Below, in pieces: positions 17,128-27,458 of a stretch of 56,102 nt of DNA. A program made the translations under genes and the position numbers. The DNA lies in assembly GCF_000820515.1 (NCBI RefSeq), contig NZ_JXDG01000016.1, positions 1 to 56,102 of the forward strand. Direction: 5' to 3'. The DNA is from Pseudomonas batumici (GTDB lineage: Bacteria; Pseudomonadota; Gammaproteobacteria; Pseudomonadales; Pseudomonadaceae). Each line of letters starts with the position of its first letter. Positions within the stretch are counted from its first letter, which is position 1. Below the pieces are notes generated by a model. It had not been told where the DNA came from. It saw only the letters and a program-made list of their open reading frames with translations, and did not search any database.

Positions 17128-18102
17128 ATGAGCCGTATCTTTGCCGACAACGCGCACTCCATCGGTAACACGCCGCTGATCAAGATCAACCGTATCGCAC
17201 CCCGTGGCGTGACGATTCTGGCCAAGATCGAAGGGCGTAACCCTGGGTACTCGGTGAAGTGCCGGATCGGCGCCAACATGATCTGGGACGCCGAAGGCAG
17301 CGGCAAACTCAAGCCGGGCATGACCATCGTCGAACCGACCTCCGGCAACACCGGCATCGGCCTGGCCTTCGTGGCTGCCGCGCGGGGCTACAAGCTCCTG
17401 CTGACCATGCCGTCGTCCATGAGCCTGGAGCGGCGCAAGGTGCTCAAGGCGCTGGGCGCGGAGCTGGTGCTGACCGAGCCGGCCAAGGGCATGAAAGGCG
17501 CCATCGAAAAGGCCGCGGAGATTGTGGCGAGCGACCCGGCCCAATACTTCATGCCGGCCCAGTTCGAAAACCCGGCCAACCCGGCCATCCATGAAAAGAC
17601 CACGGGGCCGGAAATCTGGAACGATACCGACGGTGCGGTGGACGTGCTGGTGGCCGGCGTGGGCACTGGCGGGACCATCACGGGTGTTTCGCGCTATATC
17701 AAGCTGACCAAGCACAAGCCGATCCTGTCGGTGGCGGTGGAGCCGGCGACCTCGCCGGTCATCAGCCAGACCCTGGCCGGGGCGGAGGTCAAGCCGAGCC
17801 CGCACAAGATCCAGGGGATCGGTGCCGGTTTCGTGCCGAAAAACCTCGACCTGGCGATGGTGGACCGGGTGGAACTGGTGACCGACGAAGAATCCAAGGC
17901 CATGGCCCTGCGGCTGATGCAGGAAGAGGGGATTCTCAGCGGTATTTCCTGCGGCGCGGCCATGGCCGTTGCGGTGCGGCTGGCGCAGACGCCGGAAATG
18001 CAGGGCAAGACCATTGTGGTGGTGCTGCCGGACTCCGGTGAACGTTACCTGTCGAGCATGTTGTTCAGCGATCTGTTCAGCGAGCAGGAGACTCAGCAAT
18101 AA
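17128..18102 (+). CDS. cysK: Cysteine synthase A
   Basis: A 324-residue O-acetylserine sulfhydrylase making cysteine from O-acetylserine and sulfide, PLP dependent. The PLP lysine lies in [15 protein letters not shown], the substrate loop is TSGNTGIG and the phosphate-binding loop is GTGGTITG; the C-terminal half has the SGISCGAA segment. The CysK-type (not CysM-type) SVKCR sequence supports the assignment. ATG at 17128 follows AAAGGAC. It stands alone; the 248 bases upstream to the moxR gene contain no other gene, and no clear CysB site could be picked by eye. Confidence 0.92.
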   Translation: MSRIFADNAHSIGNTPLIKINRIAPRGVTILAKIEGRNPGYSVKCRIGANMIWDAEGSGKLKPGMTIVEPTSGNTGIGLAFVAAARGYKLLLTMPSSMSLERRKVLKALGAELVLTEPAKGMKGAIEKAAEIVASDPAQYFMPAQFENPANPAIHEKTTGPEIWNDTDGAVDVLVAGVGTGGTITGVSRYIKLTKHKPILSVAVEPATSPVISQTLAGAEVKPSPHKIQGIGAGFVPKNLDLAMVDRVELVTDEESKAMALRLMQEEGILSGISCGAAMAVAVRLAQTPEMQGKTIVVVLPDSGERYLSSMLFSDLFSEQETQQ

Positions 18103-18338
18103 CCCCGGTGCTGACGCACGCAGGCAATGCAGGGCAGGGCGATATCCGCTGATCTGGGTCAGCTACCGTTCAGCGGTTTCCTGTTAAACAGGGACTTTAT
18201 TACCGGATCGGCAATGTTGAATCTGTAAAGCCATGGGTTTTTCCCGGCGCCGGTAATGTTTATCATGGCCGGCTGCCACGTCGGGTGAGTCAAGCGGTAC
18301 AGGCCACTCGTGCGTTGCCCATTTTCGAGGAGTGTTGA

Positions 18339-19277
18339 ATGACCTTTTCCTTTGCCGCCAAGGCCGCAGTCCTGCTGCTGTTCCTGGGCAGTACGCTTTA
18401 TGTGCATCTGCGCGGCAAGGCGCGGTTGCCCCTGTTGCGTCAGTTCGTCAACCATTCCGCCGCTTTCGCGCCTTACAACGCCTTGATGTACCTGTTTTCC
18501 GGCGTACCGTCCAAACCTTACCTGGACCGCAGCAAGTTTCCCGAGCTGGATGTGCTCAAGGACAACTGGGAGGTGATCCGCGAAGAGGCCATGCATCTGT
18601 TCGATGAAGGCTATATCCGCGCCGCCGAGAAGAACAACGATGCCGGTTTCGGCTCGTTCTTCAAGAAGGGCTGGAAGCGTTTCTACCTCAAGTGGTACGA
18701 CAAGCCCCTGCCGTCGGCCGAGCTGCTGTGCCCGAAAACCGTGGCGCTGGTGAACGCGATTCCCAATGTCAAGGGCGCGATGTTCGCCCTGTTGCCCGGT
18801 GGCAGCCACCTCAACCCGCACCGTGACCCGTTTGCCGGTTCCCTGCGCTATCACCTGGGCCTGTCGACGCCGAACTCCGACGACTGCCGGATTTTCGTCG
18901 ACGGCCAGGTCTACGCCTGGCGCGACGGTGAAGACGTGATGTTCGACGAGACCTACGTGCACTGGGTCAAGAACGAAACCGAGCAGACCCGCGTCATTCT
19001 GTTCTGCGATATCGAGCGGCCGTTGAGCAGCCGTTTCATGACCGCGATCAACCGCCGGGTCAGTGCCTTCCTCGGTCGCGCCACGGCCCCGCAGAACCTC
19101 GATGACGAGCGGGTCGGCGGCATCAACCAGGTCTATGCCTGGAGCAAGCGCTCCAGCGACCGCATCAGCGGCGTAGTCAAGCGCTTCAAACGTGCCAATC
19201 CCAAGGCATATCGCGCCATGCGCCCGGTGCTGGCGGTGGTGGTGTTCGCGGCCCTCGGTTATTGGTTGTTCGGCTGA
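18339..19277 (+). CDS. lpxO: LpxO-like lipid A 2-hydroxylase
   Basis: A 312-residue Fe(II)/2-oxoglutarate dioxygenase of the aspartyl/asparaginyl beta-hydroxylase fold. An N-terminal membrane segment (about 5-22) and a C-terminal one (PVLAVVVFAALGYWLFG) anchor it to the inner membrane. Iron and oxoglutarate residues are in GSHLNPHRDPFAGSLRYHLGL and ETYVHWVKNETEQTRVILF. LpxO hydroxylates the secondary laurate of lipid A. ATG at 18339 follows GAGGAG. The 236 bases before it hold no gene. Confidence 0.85.
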   Translation: MTFSFAAKAAVLLLFLGSTLYVHLRGKARLPLLRQFVNHSAAFAPYNALMYLFSGVPSKPYLDRSKFPELDVLKDNWEVIREEAMHLFDEGYIRAAEKNNDAGFGSFFKKGWKRFYLKWYDKPLPSAELLCPKTVALVNAIPNVKGAMFALLPGGSHLNPHRDPFAGSLRYHLGLSTPNSDDCRIFVDGQVYAWRDGEDVMFDETYVHWVKNETEQTRVILFCDIERPLSSRFMTAINRRVSAFLGRATAPQNLDDERVGGINQVYAWSKRSSDRISGVVKRFKRANPKAYRAMRPVLAVVVFAALGYWLFG

Positions 19278-19281
19278 CCTG

Positions 19282-19311
19282 TTGCAATGGATCCCGAGCG
19301 CTGGTTATAGT
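19282..19311 (+). promoter_or_regulatory. Candidate sigma-70 promoter before small ORF
   Basis: TTGCAA (19282-19287) and TATAGT (19306-19311) are separated by 18 bases, 4/6 and 5/6 matches to the consensus. It begins right after the lpxO stop and would give a leader of about 40 bases before the small ORF at 19360. Confidence 0.45.
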
Positions 19312-19359
19312 CGGCGCTCGGTGTTTCAACCGATTCACCCTCCTCAAGAAGATCAGCAC

Positions 19360-19524
19360 ATGCCCGGTTCCCTTCTCGATGCGGTAGTCGATTCAGCGGT
19401 CAACGCTGTGGTCGTGCCGTGCGGGAACCAGCAGCCTGTGCAGATCAGTCACTACCCCCCACCTGTCAGTAGCACGCCGGTGTACGCAGTCGTATCACCG
19501 CCGGGTGTTGGCTTTTCGGGCTGA
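19360..19524 (+). CDS. Possible small protein, 54 residues, hypothetical
   Basis: ATG at 19360 opens 54 codons (MPGSLLDAVVDSAVNAVVVP, then a proline-rich C-terminus PPPVSSTPVYAVVSPPGVGFSG). A plausible promoter lies 50 bases upstream and AAGAAGA nine bases before the ATG could serve as a ribosome site. No family is recognised and it has neither a signal peptide nor a long membrane helix. It may be a real small protein or a chance ORF. Confidence 0.4.
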   Translation: MPGSLLDAVVDSAVNAVVVPCGNQQPVQISHYPPPVSSTPVYAVVSPPGVGFSG

Positions 19525-19622
19525 TCGGCAGTCTTTGCCGTTCCCCTGTGCCCGCCTGAAAAAACTACTGAATGTTCAGCCTTGTGCTGAATCGGCTTTT
19601 GCCTGAATCACGGGTGGTATCC

Positions 19623-20486
19623 ATGTTGGCTTTTTCAAGACAATCCGCAACCGCGGCGGCCTCGACGAGTCTGTTTGTCCTGCTCTGGAGCAGCGGGGCG
19701 ATCTTCTCCAAATGGGGGCTGGCGCACGCCTCGCCGTTCGCTTTCCTGTTGATCCGTTTTTGCATCGCCCTGTTGGGCTTGCTGGTGTTGGTCCCGTTGC
19801 TCAAGTTCAAGTTGCCCCGGGTGGGCCGGCCGCTGCTTTATGCCGCGGCGACCGGCCTGGTGTTGCTGGGGGCCTATCAGATCTTCTATCTGCTGGCCCT
19901 GGACCTGAAGGTCACGCCTGGCGTCATGGCGACGATCATGGGGGTGCAACCGATCCTGACGGCGGTGCTGATGGAGCGTCGACGCTCCTGGAGCCGGATG
20001 TTCGGCTTGGGCCTGGGGCTGGCGGGGCTGATCCTGGTGGTCTACCAGGGCATCGGCCTGGCCGGCATGTCCCTGGCCGGGATGCTGTTCGGTCTGCTGG
20101 CCCTGGCCAGCATGACCGCGGGCTCCATCATGCAGAAGCGCATCACCGATAATCCCCTGGGCACGCTGCCGGTGCAGTACCTGGCCGGGTTGCTGCTGTG
20201 CGGGATCTTCGTGCCGTTCCAGCCGTTCCACTTCGAAACCGGCAGCGGCTTTATCCTGCCGGTGCTGTGGATGGGACTGGTGGTGTCGGTGCTGGCGACC
20301 CTGCTGCTGTACCGGCTGATTGCCCGGGGTAACCTGGTCAATGTCACCAGTCTGTTCTACCTGGTGCCGGCGGTGACGGCGGTGATGGACTACCTGATCT
20401 TCGGTAATCGGTTGGCGGCCCTGAGCCTGCTCGGTATGGGGCTGATCATCGTCGGTCTGGTGTTTGTGTTCCGCAAGGGCGCCTGA
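19623..20486 (+). CDS. EamA/DMT-family transporter
   Basis: A 287-residue, ten-segment drug/metabolite transporter made of two EamA repeats; the first starts with LFVLLWSSGAIFSKWGLAHASPFAFLLIRF, and the second ends with FYLVPAVTAVMDYLIFGNRL. Members export amino acids or other metabolites; the substrate is not predictable. The open frame begins at 19572, but the ATG at 19623 has a GGGTGG sequence upstream and gives the typical short N-terminus. It is convergent with a second EamA transporter, with REP sequences in between. Confidence 0.82.
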   Translation: MLAFSRQSATAAASTSLFVLLWSSGAIFSKWGLAHASPFAFLLIRFCIALLGLLVLVPLLKFKLPRVGRPLLYAAATGLVLLGAYQIFYLLALDLKVTPGVMATIMGVQPILTAVLMERRRSWSRMFGLGLGLAGLILVVYQGIGLAGMSLAGMLFGLLALASMTAGSIMQKRITDNPLGTLPVQYLAGLLLCGIFVPFQPFHFETGSGFILPVLWMGLVVSVLATLLLYRLIARGNLVNVTSLFYLVPAVTAVMDYLIFGNRLAALSLLGMGLIIVGLVFVFRKGA

Positions 20487-20487
20487 C

Positions 20488-20647
20488 GACAGGTAGGCGG
20501 CGGTTTGCCCGCGATAGCGATGGTGAGTCTGCCATCGCTATCGCCACGGTGCGGCGTCCCGACAAGCCGGCTCCTACAGTTGCTCGGCGTACACACTGCA
20601 CCTTGGCTCGACACGGCATTGTGGGAGCTGGCTTGCCGGCGATGACG
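20488..20647. repeat. REP cluster with perfect inner palindrome
   Basis: Between two convergent transporters there are a degenerate REP arm (about 20490-20520), an inverse arm (CGACAAGCCGGCTCCTAC, about 20560-20577) and a third arm (GTGGGAGCTGGCTTGCCGG, from 20621). The spacer contains a perfect 13-bp dyad, GCGATAGCGATGG at 20511-20523 with CCATCGCTATCGC at 20532-20544, and the string CGGTGCGGCGTCCCGACAAG, which recurs in the repeat at 31462. Confidence 0.75.
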
Positions 20648-20672
20648 TCAGTCGGCACACCACCGTGTCGTG

Positions 20673-21584
20673 TTATCGGTCAGCCACGCTGGCCGCCTTC
20701 AGCGTCGCGGCGGGCTTCAACACCAGCCACAACGCCAGCGCAATCAATACCCCGCCGTACAGGTGGGCCAGCGACAGCGGCTCGTTGAGAAACAACGCCC
20801 CCCACAACACGCCGAACGCCGGAATCATGAAGGTCACGGTCATCGACTTGACCGGGCCGATATCGCTGATCAGCTTGAAGTACATGATGTAGGCAAACGC
20901 CGTACACACCAGGCCCAGGCCCAGCAGCGACAGCCACACACTGAGCCCGCCCCAGCTGGCCGGAGGATGGCTGATGGCGCTGTACCCGAAGAACGGCAGG
21001 ATCACCAGCGTCGCGCCGAACATGCTGCCCATGGCCGACAGCCGTGGATCGAGGCCACCTTGATGATCGAGCCAGCGGCGGGTGAGAAAACCGGCGAAGC
21101 CGTAGCTGGTGGTGGCCAGCAGGCACGCCGCGGCGCCCATCAACAATTCGAGGTTGAAGGTCACAGGCCCCGCGCGGGTCAGCACCGCGACCCCGAACAG
21201 CCCGAGGAAGATCCCGACAAGCTTGTTCAGGCTCAGTTTTTCATGGAAGAACAGGCCACCGATCAGCACGCCCATCAGCGGCGTGGTGGCGTTGAAGATC
21301 GAGGAGTAGCCGGCCGGCAGCACCTGGGCGGCGACCGAGTACAGCGTCGCCGGCAATCCGGAGTTGATCACGCCGAGCATCAGGCAGACCTTGAACTTGC
21401 CTTTGAAGTCCCAGTTGACACGCATCAGCGCGAGGATCACCAGCAAGCCGACAGCCGCGATCGAGACGCGGAAAAAGGCGGTTGGAAAGGCGCCGAGCAC
21501 GGGGGCAATGATCCGCATGAACAGGAAGCTGGCGCCCCAGACAGCGGCCAGCATCAACATGCGCAGAATATCGACGGGTCTCAT
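20673..21584 (-). CDS. EamA/DMT-family transporter
   Basis: A 303-residue, ten-segment EamA transporter (VDILRMLMLAAVWGASFLFMRI at the start; second repeat TSYGFAGFLTRRWLD to the end). The IFNATTPLMGVLIGGLFFHEKLS and FMIPAFGVLWGALFLNEPLS helices are the paired signature of the fold. Start at 21584 has AAGGAAG eight bases before; an 18-codon extension to 21638 is less likely. The substrate is unknown. It is divergent from aceK, 143 bases away. Confidence 0.83.
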   Translation of the reverse strand: MRPVDILRMLMLAAVWGASFLFMRIIAPVLGAFPTAFFRVSIAAVGLLVILALMRVNWDFKGKFKVCLMLGVINSGLPATLYSVAAQVLPAGYSSIFNATTPLMGVLIGGLFFHEKLSLNKLVGIFLGLFGVAVLTRAGPVTFNLELLMGAAACLLATTSYGFAGFLTRRWLDHQGGLDPRLSAMGSMFGATLVILPFFGYSAISHPPASWGGLSVWLSLLGLGLVCTAFAYIMYFKLISDIGPVKSMTVTFMIPAFGVLWGALFLNEPLSLAHLYGGVLIALALWLVLKPAATLKAASVADR

Positions 21585-21727
21585 GAGGGCTTCCTTGGCA
21601 GGGTAGGGCGAGCAAGTGTCACCGCATGTAACTGGCAAGGCAATGGTTGCGTTGCCTGAGTGTTGGCCTCTAAGCTCAGGCGACTCGCTTGCGACACCAT
21701 CTCGAACAATAACTCAGGGGTTCCACT

Positions 21728-23449
21728 ATGCCGCAGCCATGGCCGGCCGCTGATATCGCCCGCATGATCCTCGATGGCTTCGACGATTACCGCGAGCACT
21801 TTCGTCAGATCACTGACGGCGCCCGTGGCCGTTTCGAAGGCGCCCGCTGGCAGGAAGCGCAGGCGGCTTCGACGGCGCGGATCAACCTGTACGAAGAGAA
21901 GGTCAGCGAGATCAATGCCCGACTGCGCGCCGGCTTCGATACCACTACCTTGCTCGATGTCACGCTCTGGCCGCTGGTGAAAAGCGCCTATATCGACCTG
22001 ATCGACCTGCGTTTCGACGATGAGCTGGCGGAGACCTGGTACAACTCGGCCTTTTGCGGGTTGTTCAGCCACGACCTGATCAGTGACGGCTGCATGTTCA
22101 TCCACACCACCCGGCCTTCGTTGCACCGGACGCGGGCGGCGCAGACCCGCACCTACCGGCCCGAAGGCGATTTGTCGGGCATGCTCGAACAGGTCTTCGC
22201 CGACTACAGCTTCAGCGAGGCCTATGCCGATTTGCCGGGGGACCTGCGGCGTCTCGAAGCCCAGTTGCGGGAAAACCTGCCGGACTGGGTGTGCAAGGAT
22301 CCCGAGCTGAGCGTCGAACTGTTCTCCTCGGTGCTCTACCGCAACAAGGGCGCTTACCTGGTGGGGCGGATCTTCACTCCGGATGAACAATGGCCGTTGG
22401 TGATCCCGTTGCTGCACCGTGAAGGGCGGGGCATCCAGATCGATGCGCTGATCACCGACGAGGCCGAGGTGTCGATCATCTTTTCCTTCACCCGCTCCTA
22501 TTTCATGGTGGATGTGCCGGTACCGGCGGAGTTCATCGGCTTTCTCAAGCGCATCCTGCCGGGCAAGCATATCGCCGAGCTGTACACCTCCATCGGCTTC
22601 TACAAGCACGGCAAGTCCGAGTTCTACCGGGCGCTGATCAATCACCTGGCCAACACCGACGACCGTTTCATCATGGCCCCGGGTGTGCGCGGCATGGTCA
22701 TGAGCGTGTTTACCCTGCCGGGGTTCAACACCGTGTTCAAGATCATCAAGGACCGCTTTTCGCCGTCGAAGAACGTCGACCGCGCCACGGTGATCGAGAA
22801 GTACCGCCTGGTGAAGCGTGTCGATCGGGTCGGGCGCATGGCCGATACCCAGGAGTTCGCCGATTTCCGCTTTCCCTTGAGCAAGTTCGAGCCGGCGTGC
22901 CTGGAGGAATTGCTCGAGGTGGCGCCGTCCACGGTGCAGCTCGAAGGGGATACGGTACTGGTCCGCCACTGCTGGACCGAGCGACGAATGACCCCGCTGA
23001 ACCTGTACCTGGACAACGCCAACGATGCCCAGGTTCGCGAGGCGCTGGAGGACTATGGCCTGGCGATCAAGCAACTGGCAGCCGCGAATATCTTTCCCGG
23101 CGACATGCTGCTGAAGAACTTCGGCGTGACCCGCCATGGTCGCGTGGTGTTCTACGACTACGACGAGATCTGCTTCCTGACCGAAGCCAACTTTCGGCAC
23201 ATTCCCGCGCCGCGCACGCCCGAGGATGAAATGGCCTCCGAACCCTGGTATTCCATCGGGCCGCTGGACGTGTTCCCGGAGGAGTTCCCGCCCTTCCTGT
23301 TCGCCGATATGGCACAGCGCCGGCTGTTCGACCGGTTGCATGGCGAGCTCTACAACGCCGACTACTGGAAAGGCCTGCAAGAGGCGATTCGGGCGGGTAA
23401 GGTGATCGACGTTTTTCCGTATCGGCGCAAGGATCGGGACGACGAATGA
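21728..23449 (+). CDS. aceK: Isocitrate dehydrogenase kinase/phosphatase
   Basis: A 573-residue AceK, which phosphorylates and dephosphorylates isocitrate dehydrogenase and so switches carbon between the TCA cycle and the glyoxylate shunt. The ATP-binding segment [15 protein letters not shown] is near 317-331 and the metal/catalytic part [16 protein letters not shown] near 466-481. Length is normal for the family. In enterobacteria aceK is in the aceBAK operon; here it stands alone, as is usual in pseudomonads. A CAGGGG ribosome site precedes the ATG. Confidence 0.93.
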   Translation: MPQPWPAADIARMILDGFDDYREHFRQITDGARGRFEGARWQEAQAASTARINLYEEKVSEINARLRAGFDTTTLLDVTLWPLVKSAYIDLIDLRFDDELAETWYNSAFCGLFSHDLISDGCMFIHTTRPSLHRTRAAQTRTYRPEGDLSGMLEQVFADYSFSEAYADLPGDLRRLEAQLRENLPDWVCKDPELSVELFSSVLYRNKGAYLVGRIFTPDEQWPLVIPLLHREGRGIQIDALITDEAEVSIIFSFTRSYFMVDVPVPAEFIGFLKRILPGKHIAELYTSIGFYKHGKSEFYRALINHLANTDDRFIMAPGVRGMVMSVFTLPGFNTVFKIIKDRFSPSKNVDRATVIEKYRLVKRVDRVGRMADTQEFADFRFPLSKFEPACLEELLEVAPSTVQLEGDTVLVRHCWTERRMTPLNLYLDNANDAQVREALEDYGLAIKQLAAANIFPGDMLLKNFGVTRHGRVVFYDYDEICFLTEANFRHIPAPRTPEDEMASEPWYSIGPLDVFPEEFPPFLFADMAQRRLFDRLHGELYNADYWKGLQEAIRAGKVIDVFPYRRKDRDDE

Positions 23450-23546
23450 CCCGCCAGGGCTGTTCGGGCATGCAGTTGGCATCATTTTTCGGTGCAAATC
23501 TGCGACAATCCGCGCCTGCCTAAAATAGACGACCTTTGCGTACCTG

Positions 23547-26500
23547 ATGACTGACGAATCGCCCGCTATCGACCAACTGCTGAAAAACCTCGACCAGGCC
23601 ATGATCACCGACCGCCATCGGTTGCGGCGGCAGTTGCTCGAGTTGCGCAAGAAGCCCGACGAAAGCAAGTTGGCCCAGTGGGTCGAGCGGATGGAGGCGT
23701 CCTGTGCCCAGGTCACGGCCCGGGGCAACAGCGTGCCGCTGATTCGTTATGACGACAGTCTGCCCATCGCCGCCAAGCGCGACGAGATCAAGGACGCCCT
23801 GCTCAAGCACCAGGTGCTGATCATTGCCGGCGAAACCGGCTCGGGCAAGACCACCCAGTTGCCGAAGATCTGCCTGGAAATCGGTCGTGGCCGGCATGGC
23901 CTGATCGGCCACACCCAACCGCGCCGGATCGCGGCGCGCAGTGTGGCGAGCCGGGTCGCCGACGAGTTGGCCACGCCCCTCGGCGCGCTGGTCGGCTATC
24001 AGGTGCGCTTCGAAGACCAGAGCGACGCCAACACCCTGATCAAGCTGATGACCGACGGTATCCTGCTGGCGGAAACCCAGAATGACCGCTACCTGGAACG
24101 CTACGACACGATCATCGTCGACGAAGCCCACGAGCGCAGCCTGAACATCGATTTCCTGCTGGGCTACCTGAAAACCCTGCTGCCCCGGCGTCCGGACCTG
24201 AAGGTCATCATCACCTCGGCCACCATCGACCTGGAGCGTTTTTCCAGGCACTTCGACGATGCACCGATTGTCGAAGTGTCCGGGCGCACCTTCCCGGTGG
24301 ACACCTGGTATCGCCCGCTGACTTCGGAGCAGGATGAAGAGGGCAACAGCGTCGAGGATGACCTGAGCGTGGACCAGGCGATTCTCGCCACCCTTGACGA
24401 GATTGCCGCCTTCGAACGCAGCGAACGCAAGAGCCCCGGGGATGTGCTGGTGTTCCTGCCCGGCGAGCGGGAGATTCGCGACGCCGCGGACATGCTGCGC
24501 AAGGCCCAGCTCAAGCACACCGAGATCCTTCCTTTATATGCACGGCTGTCGCCGGCCGAGCAGCAGCGGATTTTCCAGTCCCATCCGGGGCGTCGCGTGG
24601 TGCTGGCGACCAACGTCGCGGAAACCTCGCTGACCGTGCCGGGTATCCGCTACGTGATCGACAGCGGTACGGCGCGCATCAGCCGCTACAGCTACCGCGC
24701 CAAGGTCCAGCGCCTGCCGATCGAAGCGGTTTCCCAGGCCAGCGCCAACCAGCGCAAGGGCCGTTGCGGGCGGGTCGAGCCGGGTATCTGCGTACGCCTG
24801 TACAGCGAGGACGACTTCAACGGACGTCCGGAATTCACCGACCCGGAGATCCTGCGTACCAACCTCGCGGCGGTGATCCTGCAGATGCTGCACCTGCGTC
24901 TCGGCGAAATCACCGCGTTTCCGTTTATCGAACCGCCGGACGGCAAGGCCATCAGCGACGGTTTCAACCTGCTGCAGGAGCTGTCGGCGGTCACCCGCGA
25001 GAACCAGCTGACTCAACTGGGCCGACAACTGGCGCGCCTGCCGGTGGACCCGCGCATGGGCCGCATGTTGCTGGAGGCGGCCAAGCTCGGCAGCCTGCAG
25101 GAAGTGCTGATCGTCGCCAGCGCCATGTCGGTGCAGGACCCGCGGGAGCGTCCGCCCGAGCGCCAGCAGGCCGCCGACCAGGCCCACGCACAGTGGAAGG
25201 ACGTGGACTCGGATTTCGCCGGGTTGATCAATGTCTGGCGTGGTTTCGAGGAGCAGCGCCAGGCCCTGGGCGCCAGTGCGTTGCGCAACTGGTGCCGGAA
25301 GAACTTCCTCAATTACCTGCGCATGCGCGAGTGGCGCGACTCCCATCGCCAGTTGGGCTTGATCTGCCGCGACCTGCAGTTGAGCGTCAACAAGGAGCCG
25401 GCGGACTATCCCAAGCTGCACAAGGCGGTGTTGTCCGGGCTGCTGAGCCAGATCGGCCAGAAGACCGAAGACGGCGACTACCTGGGCGCCCGCCAGCGGC
25501 GTTTCTGGGTTCACCCGTCCTCGGGGCTGGGCCGCAAGCGTCCGCAATGGCTGATGACCGCCGAGCTGGTGGAAACCACCAAGCTCTACGCGCGCATGGT
25601 CGCCAAGATCGAGCCGGACTGGATCGAACCCCTGGCCGGGCACCTGATCAAGAAGAACCACTTCGAGCCCCATTGGGAGAAGAAGCGCGGCCAGGTCGTG
25701 GCCTTCGAGCAGATCACCCTGTTCGGCCTGATCGTGGTCGGTCGGCGTCCGGTGCACTTCGGTCCCGTCGACCCGGTGGCCTCACGCGAGCTGTTTATCC
25801 GCGAGGCGCTGGTGCGCGGCGAGATTCAATCGAAAGCCAAGTGCCTGAGTGCCAACCAGCAACTGCTCGAACAACTCGACGAGCTGGAGGCCAAGGCCCG
25901 ACGTCGCGACATCCTGGCCGATGAAGAAACCCTGTTCGCCTTCTACGACGCGCGCCTGCCGGCGGAGATTCATCAGACTGCGACCTTCGACAGCTGGTAT
26001 CGGGTCAACAGCCAGAAAGACCCGCAACTGTTGATCATGCGCGAAGAGGACGTGCTCGCCCGCGAAGCCAGTGAGGTCACCGCCGCGCACTATCCGGACA
26101 CCTTGCACCTGGGTGACCTGGCCCTGGCGCTGAGCTATCACTTCGAGCCCAACCATCCGCGCGATGGTGTGACCCTGCGGGTGCCGGCACCGCTGTTGCC
26201 GGCCCTGCCCGGCGAGCGTCTGGAGTGGCTGGTGCCGGGGGTGATCGAAGCCAAGTGCATCGCCCTGGTGCGCAACCTGCCCAAGGCCTTGCGCAAGAAC
26301 TTCGTGCCGGTGCCGGACTTCGTCAAGGCGGCGCTGCAACGGATCGACTTTGCCGAGGGCTCGCTGCCCCAGGCCCTGGGCCGCGAGCTGCTGCGCATGA
26401 CCGGCGCGCGGGTCAGCGACGAAGCCTGGGCCGAGTCGGCGCAGCAGGTGGAGAGCCATCTGCGGATGAACCTGGAAATCGTCGACGCCCAGGGCAAGTT

Positions 26501-27458
26501 CCTCGGCGAGGGGCGTGACCTGGCCGAGCTGACGGCGCGGTTTGCCCAAGCCAGCCAGGCGGCCCTGGCCGTGCCGCAGACCGCGAAAAGCCAGCAACCG
26601 GTGCAGGCCAGGGAGTTTGCCGCGGTGGCCCAGAGCACCCAGCAGAAGATCGCCGGGCTGTCGATGACGGTGTACCCGGCGCTGGTGGAGGAGGGCGGTA
26701 CGGTCAAGGAGGGGCGCTTCTCCACTCCGGCCGAAGCCGAGTTCCAGCATCGCCGGGCCTTGCAGCGCCTGTTGATGCAGCAGTTGGCCGAGTCGGCGAA
26801 GTTCCTGCGTGGCAAGTTGCCGGGCCTGACCGAGCTGGGCTTGCTGTACCGTGAACTGGGACGGGTCGAGGCGCTGGTCGAAGACATCCTGTTGGCGAGC
26901 CTCGACAGCTGCGTGCTGGAGGGGGAGGACAGCCTGCCGCGTGATGGCGTGGGGCTGGCGTCCCTGGCCGAACGCAAGCGCGGCGCCTGGACCGAGCATG
27001 CCGAGCGCCTGGCCCGCCTGAGCCTGGAGATTCTCAAGCTCTGGCACGGTCTGCAAAAACGCTTCAAAGGCAAGATCGACCTGGCCCAGGCAGTGGCACT
27101 CAATGACATCAAGCAGCAACTGAGCCAGTTGGTCTATCCCGGTTTCGTTCGAGAGACGCCGGGGGCCTGGCTCAAGGAGTTGCCGCGATATCTCAAGGCC
27201 ATTGAGCTGCGCCTGGAGAAACTGCCGGCCCAGGTGCAGAAGGATCGGGTCTGGAGCACCGAACTGTCAGGGCTTTGGGCCCAGTACCAGGCGCGCGCCG
27301 CCAAGCATGCCCAGGAAGGCAAGCGCGACCCGCAACTGGAGCTTTACCGCTGGTGGCTGGAGGAATACCGGGTGTCGCTGTTTGCCCAGCAGTTGGGGAC
27401 CAAGGCGCCGATTTCGGACAAGCGCCTGGGCAAGCAATGGAGCCAGGTCGAAGCCTGA
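23547..27458 (+). CDS. hrpA: ATP-dependent RNA helicase HrpA
   Basis: A 1303-residue DEAH-box helicase: Walker A GETGSGKTT near 95-103, DEAH near 191, TSATID about 30 residues later, QRKGRCGR motif VI near 402, then the helicase-associated, OB-fold and long HrpA-specific C-terminal (DUF3418) domains. HrpA resolves stalled ribosomes and processes some mRNAs. Length is normal and the frame unbroken. The ATG at 23547 gives MTDESPAIDQLLKNL, preceded by an ACCTG with weak Shine-Dalgarno character. It follows aceK by 97 bases and precedes the fabH2-like gene by 219. Confidence 0.94.
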   Translation: MTDESPAIDQLLKNLDQAMITDRHRLRRQLLELRKKPDESKLAQWVERMEASCAQVTARGNSVPLIRYDDSLPIAAKRDEIKDALLKHQVLIIAGETGSGKTTQLPKICLEIGRGRHGLIGHTQPRRIAARSVASRVADELATPLGALVGYQVRFEDQSDANTLIKLMTDGILLAETQNDRYLERYDTIIVDEAHERSLNIDFLLGYLKTLLPRRPDLKVIITSATIDLERFSRHFDDAPIVEVSGRTFPVDTWYRPLTSEQDEEGNSVEDDLSVDQAILATLDEIAAFERSERKSPGDVLVFLPGEREIRDAADMLRKAQLKHTEILPLYARLSPAEQQRIFQSHPGRRVVLATNVAETSLTVPGIRYVIDSGTARISRYSYRAKVQRLPIEAVSQASANQRKGRCGRVEPGICVRLYSEDDFNGRPEFTDPEILRTNLAAVILQMLHLRLGEITAFPFIEPPDGKAISDGFNLLQELSAVTRENQLTQLGRQLARLPVDPRMGRMLLEAAKLGSLQEVLIVASAMSVQDPRERPPERQQAADQAHAQWKDVDSDFAGLINVWRGFEEQRQALGASALRNWCRKNFLNYLRMREWRDSHRQLGLICRDLQLSVNKEPADYPKLHKAVLSGLLSQIGQKTEDGDYLGARQRRFWVHPSSGLGRKRPQWLMTAELVETTKLYARMVAKIEPDWIEPLAGHLIKKNHFEPHWEKKRGQVVAFEQITLFGLIVVGRRPVHFGPVDPVASRELFIREALVRGEIQSKAKCLSANQQLLEQLDELEAKARRRDILADEETLFAFYDARLPAEIHQTATFDSWYRVNSQKDPQLLIMREEDVLAREASEVTAAHYPDTLHLGDLALALSYHFEPNHPRDGVTLRVPAPLLPALPGERLEWLVPGVIEAKCIALVRNLPKALRKNFVPVPDFVKAALQRIDFAEGSLPQALGRELLRMTGARVSDEAWAESAQQVESHLRMNLEIVDAQGKFLGEGRDLAELTARFAQASQAALAVPQTAKSQQPVQAREFAAVAQSTQQKIAGLSMTVYPALVEEGGTVKEGRFSTPAEAEFQHRRALQRLLMQQLAESAKFLRGKLPGLTELGLLYRELGRVEALVEDILLASLDSCVLEGEDSLPRDGVGLASLAERKRGAWTEHAERLARLSLEILKLWHGLQKRFKGKIDLAQAVALNDIKQQLSQLVYPGFVRETPGAWLKELPRYLKAIELRLEKLPAQVQKDRVWSTELSGLWAQYQARAAKHAQEGKRDPQLELYRWWLEEYRVSLFAQQLGTKAPISDKRLGKQWSQVEA

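Noticed and set aside
21581..23728. 715-residue open frame on the minus strand opposite aceK
   Set aside because: It covers aceK completely, has no family features and arises from high GC3 with few stop codons on the opposite strand; aceK itself is intact and recognisable.
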